A DNA stretch of 56,065 nt from Trueperaceae bacterium (GTDB taxonomy: Bacteria > Deinococcota > Deinococci > Deinococcales > Trueperaceae): positions 1 through 56,065 of the forward strand of contig JAGQHN010000022.1 of the NCBI GenBank assembly GCA_020431825.1, written 5' to 3'. The first letter of the stretch is position 1; every line of letters starts with the position of its first letter. Made by a program: the position numbers and the translations under genes. Shown one piece after another: positions 50,060 through 56,065 of this stretch. The notes below the pieces were generated by a model. That model searched no databases. It was given only the letters and a program-made list of their open reading frames with translations, and was not told where the DNA came from.

Positions 50060-51553
50060 TTAGTGACCAGAGAGCTGCGTCCCTGGTCGGTCATGCACAG
50101 CTAGTTTGGTCATTAGGGTGCTGCTCGCATCATTGAGCCCCTGAAAACGCACGGTGGTATGGTTTTTGCGAAATTTGAAAACGATCTTGTCAATAGCGTC
50201 AATGGCAGTACCATCCCATAGATGCGCATGGTGCAAATCTATGACGACCTCATCTAGCGATTCGGAAAAGTCAAAGTGTGTAAAAAACTCTTCCGTACTG
50301 ACGAAGAAAAGTTGACCAATGACATGGTAGGTGCGTTGCTGCCCAGTTTCATCGAGCTCGCTTGTTACACTAATAAGCTTGGCAATCTTCCGGGTGAAAA
50401 AGACACAACTTAGAACGACACCAACCATGACACCCCAGGCAAGGTTATGCGTCATGAGCACCGTGCCAACGGTTGCCAGCATCACAATGCTTTCACTCTT
50501 CGGGTGGATGATCAAATTCGGTAAGCTGCGCCAATCAAAGGTATTTAAGGAAACCATAAACATGACAGCTACCAGTGCCGCCATAGGGATAACTCTTAGA
50601 ATAGGGCTTAAAAAGAGAATGAAAATAAGTAGAAAAACACCAGCTGCCAAGGTGCTAAGTCGGGTGCGCCCACCACTACTTACATTAATGACTGATTGAC
50701 CGATCATGGCGCAGCCAGCCATACCACCAAAAAAGCCCGTAATAATATTAGCGATGCCTTGCCCTTTAGCTTCACGGTTTTTATTGCTGAGCGTGTCGGT
50801 CATGGTATCGACAATGGTTGCAGTCAGCAGCGATTCGATAAGACCGACCAGAGCTAGAGGTATGGCATAGGGGAGAATGATCGTAAGGGTCTCCAGGGTA
50901 AAAGGTACATTAGGAATTAAGAAACTGGGCAGTGTTGAAGGTAACTCGCCCATATCTCCCACGGTGCGCAGGGGGCTTTTGGTAAAAATAGTAAACAGAG
51001 TGATGGCAAAAATGGCAACAAGCGGTGAGGGAATAACTTTGGTCAGGCGGGGAAACAGATAAATAATAGCCAGACCAGCTGCGACCATAGGGTAGATCAG
51101 CCAGCTTTCGCCAATAAAATGCTCGAGCTGTGCCTGAAAAATCAAAATAGCCAGGGCGTTGACAAAGCCAATCATCACAGCTTTAGGTACAAATTTCATA
51201 TAGCGACCCAGACGGAAAACCCCAAATAAGATTTGAATAATACCCGTTAGAATAGTGGTGGCAAAGAGGTACTCGAGGCCATAATCCTTAACCAGATGCA
51301 CCATGAGTAGTGCCATAGCACCTGTGGCAGCGCTAATCATGGCGGGTCTACCGCCAGTAAACGAGGTAATAATGGCAATGGAAAAACTGGCATAAAGCCC
51401 AACCTTTGGGTCTACGCCAGCAATGATGCTAAAGGCAATGGCCTCTGGAATAAGTGCAAGGGCCACGACCAAACCTGAGAGCAGGTCAGCCCGGAAGTTG
51501 CTAAACCACTCAGCTTTAATGCGAGAGGGCGTAAATTGTTGACTTTGTATCAT
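50060..51553 (-). CDS. SulP family anion transporter with STAS domain
   Basis: This 497-residue inner-membrane protein has the SLC26/SulP fold: [31 protein letters not shown] at the start (residues about 16-46), twelve or more helices, and a C-terminal STAS domain (about 400-490, [25 protein letters not shown]). It carries sulfate, bicarbonate or other anions; the substrate cannot be read from sequence. It is divergent from the DUF512 gene with 247 bases between, where no gene is seen. Confidence 0.92.
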   Translation of the reverse strand: MIQSQQFTPSRIKAEWFSNFRADLLSGLVVALALIPEAIAFSIIAGVDPKVGLYASFSIAIITSFTGGRPAMISAATGAMALLMVHLVKDYGLEYLFATTILTGIIQILFGVFRLGRYMKFVPKAVMIGFVNALAILIFQAQLEHFIGESWLIYPMVAAGLAIIYLFPRLTKVIPSPLVAIFAITLFTIFTKSPLRTVGDMGELPSTLPSFLIPNVPFTLETLTIILPYAIPLALVGLIESLLTATIVDTMTDTLSNKNREAKGQGIANIITGFFGGMAGCAMIGQSVINVSSGGRTRLSTLAAGVFLLIFILFLSPILRVIPMAALVAVMFMVSLNTFDWRSLPNLIIHPKSESIVMLATVGTVLMTHNLAWGVMVGVVLSCVFFTRKIAKLISVTSELDETGQQRTYHVIGQLFFVSTEEFFTHFDFSESLDEVVIDLHHAHLWDGTAIDAIDKIVFKFRKNHTTVRFQGLNDASSTLMTKLAVHDRPGTQLSGH

Positions 51554-51788
51554 GGGGCTTCCTTAGAGGGCTTGTCTGCACAGCACTGTCCAGACAAAAA
51601 CTTAAGGGTTTCACTCTTTGCTGAGTGAGCAAAACGATCAAGTTTATTTCTTTGGGATTCAGGCGGAACCTGCCTGCACGCTATATTATGACCTTATACC
51701 TATGAAGCATGCAAGTTGATAATTCACGCAAGTTTTTGCTTTTTCGTTCTTTGGCCTGGATAACGCGAACTTTGTGACGATTTGCTAC

Positions 51789-51803
51789 TATAGTGTGCTT
51801 ATG
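51789..51803 (+). promoter_or_regulatory. -10 box placed for a leaderless transcript
   Basis: TATAGT (51789-51794) is followed by GTGCTT and then the ATG at 51801. With transcription starting about 7 bases after the -10 box the mRNA would begin at the ATG. No ribosome site precedes either this ATG or the one at 51774. Confidence 0.6.
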
Positions 51804-53192
51804 TTGTCCTTACCAAACATGCGAGCTACGGCTGGCGCTAGCATCCGCGAAGTTACCGAGGATTCGCCTGCCTTTAAGGCAGGGGTTAAAGCAGGCTGGC
51901 AGCTCGAGACCATCAACCATGTTTCGGTACCTGACATTCTGGCTTACCGCCGCGAACTGGAAAAGGGCGAAGTTGAACTCACAGTTTCTGACCCTGAAAC
52001 GGGTAAGCAGCTTAGTTTTGAGGTCTCCTGGGAAGACCCGGGGCTCGAGTTTGAAGAGGTCATTTTTGATGGCATTAGACTTTGCGCCAACAAGTGCGAG
52101 TTTTGCTATGTCCACCAGATGCCTAAAGGCTTTCGCAAAAGCCTTTACATTATGGATGACGATTTTCGTACCAGTTTTCTTTACGGCAGCTTTGTCACCC
52201 TGACCAATTTAACGGAAGCCGAAATCAACCGCATCCTGGATGAGCATTTGAGCCCCCTTTATGTCAGTGTGCACACCATGAATCAGGACTTGCGTCACGA
52301 CATGATGAAGTGGTGGCGCCTCAAAGTAAAAGACCAGAAGGCTACCCAGATTAGAGACATGCTAAAAAGGCTCGAGGCCATAGACCTGTACACGCAGATG
52401 GTCCTTTTGCCCGGTCGCAATGATGGTGACTACCTGACAGAGTCGCTCGAGGCTCTGGCTACTTACCCCAATGTTCTGGCAGTTGCGGCTGTGCCCGTGG
52501 GCTTGACTGAGCACCGAGTGAATTTGCCCGACCTTAAGCCCTATACACCCAAAGAGGCAAAGGATGTCATAAGACGGGTACATGCTTTTCAGGAAAAAAT
52601 GCTTGCCGAGAGGGGTACGCGTTTTGTCTTTTTGAGCGATGAATTTTACATCGCCGCCGGAGAGCCCATCCCAGAAGATGACTACTACGAAGGCTATCAG
52701 ATGCTCGAAAATGGTGTGGGCATGGTACGTGACTTTTTGTCTAGCGGCTTGCCAGCTTTGCCCAAAGAACTGTCGCAGCCAAGGCGAGTTCTGCTGGCTT
52801 CGGGTAAACTTTTTGCGCCTATTCTAGAAAAAGCAGTTGCGCCTCTAAAAACAATTCAGGGGCTCGAGCTTGAAGTGCGTATGCTTAAGAACCGTACTTT
52901 TGGCGAAGCAACGACGGTTACTGGCCTTTTGGCAGGGCGTGATTTCCTTACCCAGATTGAACCTGGTGAGGCCGATTTGCTGCTGGTCTCGCCAAATGTC
53001 TTGCGCTTTGGCACCGAAGAATTACTGGACGGCCGTACCCTGAGTGATCTACGCCGTGACCTGAAGATGGATGTTCAGGTAGGCGGAACGAATCTTGCCG
53101 AACTCGCAGAAACGATTATAAGTGGCGTTGGGGGTCAGTATCTGCCGCAGTTTGGCTATTCTACGCATGCGGTTAAAGAGGGTAGTGGATAG
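51801..53192 (+). CDS. DUF512 protein with PDZ and radical-SAM-like CxxxCxxC
   Basis: This protein of about 463 residues has an N-terminal PDZ-like domain (IREVTEDSPAFKAGVKAGWQ, residues 15-34), the cysteine motif CANKCEFC (C95, C99, C102) as in radical SAM proteins, and the DUF512 region (about 200-430, including MVLLPGRNDG and FLSDEFYIAAGEPIP). Family members are widespread, and their biochemical role is not established to my knowledge; a [4Fe-4S] cluster is expected. I chose the ATG at 51801 because TATAGT lies 6 bases before it. The ATG at 51774 would start upstream of this promoter. Confidence 0.88.
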   Translation: MLSLPNMRATAGASIREVTEDSPAFKAGVKAGWQLETINHVSVPDILAYRRELEKGEVELTVSDPETGKQLSFEVSWEDPGLEFEEVIFDGIRLCANKCEFCYVHQMPKGFRKSLYIMDDDFRTSFLYGSFVTLTNLTEAEINRILDEHLSPLYVSVHTMNQDLRHDMMKWWRLKVKDQKATQIRDMLKRLEAIDLYTQMVLLPGRNDGDYLTESLEALATYPNVLAVAAVPVGLTEHRVNLPDLKPYTPKEAKDVIRRVHAFQEKMLAERGTRFVFLSDEFYIAAGEPIPEDDYYEGYQMLENGVGMVRDFLSSGLPALPKELSQPRRVLLASGKLFAPILEKAVAPLKTIQGLELEVRMLKNRTFGEATTVTGLLAGRDFLTQIEPGEADLLLVSPNVLRFGTEELLDGRTLSDLRRDLKMDVQVGGTNLAELAETIISGVGGQYLPQFGYSTHAVKEGSG

Positions 53193-53206
53193 GGATTGGT
53201 AAAGAT

Positions 53207-54313
53207 TTAGCAGGATAGGTCTCTAAGCCAGGGGTGGTTTGCGTTTTCAGTTTTAACTGCTTGAGCGAGCCATCTTTTTTGATCGTCTGATAGATAGGGT
53301 AAAACCCGTTCAAAATCCTTTTGATCTTTTGGTCGCGGTTTGTTGTCACTCAGTTTAGCCTTAAACGCCAGTACCAGTTCCGGGGAGAGGTAGGAAAGAC
53401 CGTCTCGTTCTAAAAAGGTTTTGTTTCGGGCTCGAGTCAGCTCAGGGTTTCGCCGATAGTGCCAGACATCGGTGAGGTTGGGCTCAATTAAGATGTCAAT
53501 AAACTCATCAGCTTTACGTGCATGAATCTGGTGGCTGGTTTCTGGAATAGGCTCGTTGTCTTCCCAAAAAACGTAGCTGTTATTGGCGACATAGTGAAGG
53601 AGCCAGCCTTTAGCTCGCAATTGTTTTTGAAAGGCCAGCTGGTGCTGCCGCTCAACGATTATGTCCAGATCATCATGATAACGAGAGGGCTTGCCTGTAA
53701 ACAGGTCGAGTGCCCAGCCGCTGGAAAAATGCCAGGGGGCAGCTACGCCCTCGAGTTCTGCTGCGACAAAGGCTAGAGGCTTAAAACCTGTCTCTGCAAC
53801 ATGCCAGAGGTGAGCTTCCTGAGTTAACTGTCCTATCAACTCCCCTTTGCCATTCTGGTAGGCCTGGCGGTTGTTTGGATAAAGTTGGCTGAGCTCGAGC
53901 TTTAAGTCTGCGTAGCGTTTTGCCGCGTTTGCATCTGCCCTGAGATAATTGCGAAAAAGCAGAAAGTTTTGCCACTGATAGGTTTCTATATTCAAAATAT
54001 GAACATGGAAGTCATGAGGGCCGCGGCTGAAATACTGCCTTCCGGATAGGCCATTTTCTCCAAGGTAGTCATAGCCAAGTTCCTGCATTGCCCGTATTTT
54101 TTCTTCGGGTATTGGGAAAGGCCAGACATCTATCATTATGTCGATAGTAGGTTTGGCGATCATGCCCGGGATGCTGGTGGAGCCAATGTGCTCGATTCTA
54201 AAGAGTACGCCGCCCTCGGTAGCATGCCCTAAGGCTTTGAGGAGTTTTGTGCGCTCGAGTTCGTATAAGTCTTTCCAGCCTTCTTGATAGGGGCTTAGTA
54301 CTACATCTGCCAT
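53207..54313 (-). CDS. GrpB domain fused to an aminoglycoside-2''-nucleotidyltransferase-like domain
   Basis: The 368-residue protein has a GrpB/UPF0157 nucleotidyltransferase-fold domain (about 1-170) with EHIGSTSIPGMIAKPTIDIM. A second domain (about 180-368) resembles aminoglycoside adenylyltransferases (WHFSSGWALDLFTGKPSRYH then DDLDIIVERQHQ); the DDxD metal-binding acids are present. So two nucleotidyltransferase-fold units are joined. Possible roles are nucleotide transfer to a small molecule or an antitoxin-like activity; resistance cannot be assumed. It converges with the DUF512 gene (14 bases between ends). Confidence 0.85.
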   Translation of the reverse strand: MADVVLSPYQEGWKDLYELERTKLLKALGHATEGGVLFRIEHIGSTSIPGMIAKPTIDIMIDVWPFPIPEEKIRAMQELGYDYLGENGLSGRQYFSRGPHDFHVHILNIETYQWQNFLLFRNYLRADANAAKRYADLKLELSQLYPNNRQAYQNGKGELIGQLTQEAHLWHVAETGFKPLAFVAAELEGVAAPWHFSSGWALDLFTGKPSRYHDDLDIIVERQHQLAFQKQLRAKGWLLHYVANNSYVFWEDNEPIPETSHQIHARKADEFIDILIEPNLTDVWHYRRNPELTRARNKTFLERDGLSYLSPELVLAFKAKLSDNKPRPKDQKDFERVLPYLSDDQKRWLAQAVKTENANHPWLRDLSC

Positions 54314-54341
54314 TGCCTTATCATAGGACTTTCACAACAAA

Positions 54342-54464
54342 TCGTCGTGCCAGCGGAAGCTGGCACCCATGGCTTAGCATTACAAATATTTCCTGAATGA
54401 AACCGCATTCGCATTATGCTTTAACTCTTTATGACATAGATTCCAGCCTTCGCTGGAATGACGA
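54342..54464. repeat. Small element with hairpin-shaped inverted ends (copy B)
   Basis: The left end (54342-54377, TCGTCGTGCCAGCGGAAGCT followed by GGCACCCATGG) matches copy A at 42222 with few changes. The right end (54435-54464, ATTCCAGCCTTCGCTGGAAT) is the inverted partner. A partial third end (CGCTGGAATGGG) occurs at 54489-54500. It is about 123 bp against about 206 bp for copy A. It lies in the gap between the GrpB fusion and icd. Confidence 0.7.
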
Positions 54465-54513
54465 AAGAATCGAATTGATACCTGTTCTCGCTGGAATGGG
54501 AAAGGGCAAAGGA

Positions 54514-54544
54514 AACGGAGCGTTGATTTAACCAGCGCTCCGTT
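54514..54544 (-). terminator. Rho-independent terminator of icd
   Basis: AACGGAGCG (54514-54522) pairs with CGCTCCGTT (54536-54544). Read leftwards it is followed by TCCTTTG. It lies 16 bases past the icd stop. Confidence 0.75.
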
Positions 54545-54560
54545 TAAGGGCAAAACTTTT

Positions 54561-55823
54561 TTACATATTGGCGATTAAAGCGTCACCAAATTCGCTACAT
54601 TTGAGCAGGGTTGCGTCATCCATGAGTCTGTGGAAGTCGTAAGTAACGGTTTTTGCGCCGATGGTTTTGCTCATTGAGCTTAAAATCAGATCAGCAGCTT
54701 CGTTCCAGCCCAGGTGGCGAAGCATCATCTCGCCTGACAAGATGACGCTGCTAGGGTTAACTTTATCCTGCCCAGCATACTTGGGAGCGGTGCCGTGGGT
54801 AGCTTCAAAGACAGCATGTCCACTGTCATAGTTAATGTTGGCACCAGGAGCAATACCAATACCCCCAACTTGTGCAGCAAGGGCATCAGAAATATAGTCA
54901 CCATTCAGGTTAAGAGTGGCAAGTACACCGTATTCTTTTGGGCGCAGGATGATTTGCTGAAGCATAGCGTCAGCAATAACATCTTTAATGGTGATGGTTT
55001 TGCCTGATTTGGGGTTTTTCAAGGTGCGCCAGGGGCCGCCGTCTAAAACGGTGGCACCAAACTCGGCATCGGCAAGCTGGTAGCCCCAGTCCATGAAGGC
55101 ACCTTCGGTAAACTTCATGATGTTGCCTTTGTGGACTAAGGTAACGCTGTCTCTATCATTATCGATGGCGTAGTTGATAGCAGCGCGGACAATGCGAGCC
55201 GTGCCTTCTTTAGAAACCGGTTTGATACCAATGCCGCTGGTTTCAGGAAAACGGATTTTTTCGAACGATTTAGGAAAGTTGGCTTTGAATAGCTCGAGGA
55301 ATTTCTTATTTTCCTCAGTACCTTCCTGAAACTCGATACCAGCATAGATATCTTCGGTATTTTCACGGAAAATAACCATGTCAACATCTTCCGGGTTTTT
55401 AACCGGGCTGGGTACGCCATCAAAGTACTGTACAGGACGTACGCAAGCATAAAGATCCATTTTTTGACGAATGGCAACATTAATTGAGCGAATACCACCG
55501 CCGACAGGTGTGGTCAAGGGGCCTTTTATGCCAACTAAATACTCATTGAGGGCGTCAATGGTTTCATCCGGTAACCAGACCACTTCGCCGTAGACATCAT
55601 TGGCCTTGTCGCCTGCATAGACTTCCATCCAGGCAATTTCTTTTTTGCCACCGTAAGCTTTTTCAACGGCAGCGTCCAGCACGCGTTTGCTGGCATTCCA
55701 GATGTCTGGTCCGGTACCGTCCCCTTCGATAAAAGCAATAATCGGACGGTCACTGACTTGCAGTTTGCCATCTTGAATGAAAACCTTATCGCCTTCTGGA
55801 ACCTTAATATGTTTGTAGCTCAT
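54561..55823 (-). CDS. icd: Isocitrate dehydrogenase (NADP-type)
   Basis: The 420-residue enzyme is of the E. coli type ([11 protein letters not shown], the substrate loop [24 protein letters not shown] in two parts, [46 protein letters not shown]). The serine in the substrate loop is the residue phosphorylated by AceK in enteric bacteria. It converts isocitrate to 2-oxoglutarate in the TCA cycle. Cofactor choice is inferred from overall type, not tested. AAAGGAG precedes the ATG. It is divergent from the partial gene at 55994. Confidence 0.95.
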   Translation of the reverse strand: MSYKHIKVPEGDKVFIQDGKLQVSDRPIIAFIEGDGTGPDIWNASKRVLDAAVEKAYGGKKEIAWMEVYAGDKANDVYGEVVWLPDETIDALNEYLVGIKGPLTTPVGGGIRSINVAIRQKMDLYACVRPVQYFDGVPSPVKNPEDVDMVIFRENTEDIYAGIEFQEGTEENKKFLELFKANFPKSFEKIRFPETSGIGIKPVSKEGTARIVRAAINYAIDNDRDSVTLVHKGNIMKFTEGAFMDWGYQLADAEFGATVLDGGPWRTLKNPKSGKTITIKDVIADAMLQQIILRPKEYGVLATLNLNGDYISDALAAQVGGIGIAPGANINYDSGHAVFEATHGTAPKYAGQDKVNPSSVILSGEMMLRHLGWNEAADLILSSMSKTIGAKTVTYDFHRLMDDATLLKCSEFGDALIANM

Positions 55824-55993
55824 AGATTCTCCTTTGGTTTCAGATATTTAAGATACGTTCAGGTTAAAAAACCAGCTTTAACAGTCTAACATCAAATGCC
55901 TTGTGGTAAAGAAAAGTATTAGGCATTCGAGCTGACCCTTAGATAATAGTACTTAGTACCTAGATGAAAGTTCTTTCGCTTTATGATGTAGCC

Positions 55994-56065
55994 ATGTCTT
56001 ACCCCAGTCAAATTAGTGTTGCAGAAGCGATCAAACGGGTGCAGCAAGAAGCAAAGCTACTAGAA
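55994..56065 (+). CDS. Start of an unidentified gene (3' part outside window)
   Basis: An open frame runs from the ATG at 55994 to the window edge (24 codons, MSYPSQISVAEAIKRVQQEA). A -10-like TATGAT (55982-55987) ends 6 bases before the ATG, as in leaderless transcripts. The pattern ISVAEAI near the N-terminus is reminiscent of MoeA-type molybdopterin transferases, but 24 residues are too few to decide. Confidence 0.5.
   Translation, partial: MSYPSQISVAEAIKRVQQEAKLLE

Noticed and set aside
53207-54313. Antibiotic-resistance gene
   Set aside because: The adenylyltransferase-like half is distant from proven resistance enzymes and is fused to GrpB; no mobile context.
1-56065. CTCGAG enrichment as a plain codon-usage effect
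   Set aside because: Sites occur in all three frames, on genes of both orientations and in intergenic DNA, so Leu-Glu codon choice alone cannot explain it.

Overview
The window reads as chromosomal DNA of a diderm (two-membrane) bacterium of middling GC content. The substrate-binding proteins carry Sec or Tat signal peptides without a lipobox, which suggests a true periplasm. There is also a SPOR protein, RapZ, YvcK and a PDZ/radical-SAM-like DUF512 protein. Several genes have a TANNNT -10 box ending 6-8 bases before the ATG, the geometry of leaderless transcription that is common in Deinococcota. I lean towards a Deinococcota-like lineage with low confidence. No rRNA, tRNA, CRISPR array, transposase or phage gene was seen.

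Region 1 (1-21354) is a catabolic island made of divergent operons. A leftward operon from about 5735 encodes a Tat-exported NgcE-like amino-sugar/chitobiose binding protein, two permeases, a SIS-domain sugar isomerase, an NAD-dependent epimerase, RidA and the start of a D-threonine aldolase/D-serine dehydratase-like PLP enzyme. A rightward operon from about 5896 encodes a complete peptide-type ABC transporter, a tiny membrane protein, an MFS carrier, an MlrC/M81 metallopeptidase and a Gfo/Idh oxidoreductase. Further on, a leftward operon encodes a DeoR-type repressor, a sugar isomerase, a second Gfo/Idh oxidoreductase and a sulfotransferase-like protein. Divergent from it is a galactokinase-family gene. 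Two promoters 14 kb apart share an almost identical operator of about 50 bp (5721-5771 and 19921-19971), and a third promoter (5860-5889) carries a matching half-site. The DeoR protein therefore probably controls the whole island. The gene mix suits uptake and breakdown of amino-sugar plus peptide or D-amino-acid compounds, for example peptidoglycan fragments; that is inference.

Region 2 (21540-38606) holds an orphan PotB/PotC-like permease pair, a ribbon-helix-helix protein divergent from murA, a membrane-anchored molybdopterin oxidoreductase, the block SPOR-rapZ-yvcK-glucodextranase-like protein, the block TPR-hisC-hisB-hisH, and pyruvate phosphate dikinase. Region 3 (38733-44692) has a possible PD-(D/E)XK protein and a sulfide module (sulfide:quinone oxidoreductase plus two YeeE/YedE-type proteins) behind a CsoR/CstR-like operator. 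It then has a lipoprotein flanked by small repeat elements and a two-domain universal stress protein. Region 4 (44818-end) has an SDR protein, an AspT-family transporter, pckA, Hsp20, SulP, the DUF512 protein, a GrpB-nucleotidyltransferase fusion, icd, and the first codons of another gene.

The most striking global feature is the palindrome CTCGAG. I count about 127 copies by eye, against roughly 14 expected by chance. The copies occur in every reading frame and in intergenic DNA, which recalls the HIP1 palindrome of cyanobacteria. One stretch of about 3 kb (41107-44074) has none and coincides with the repeat-flanked lipoprotein.
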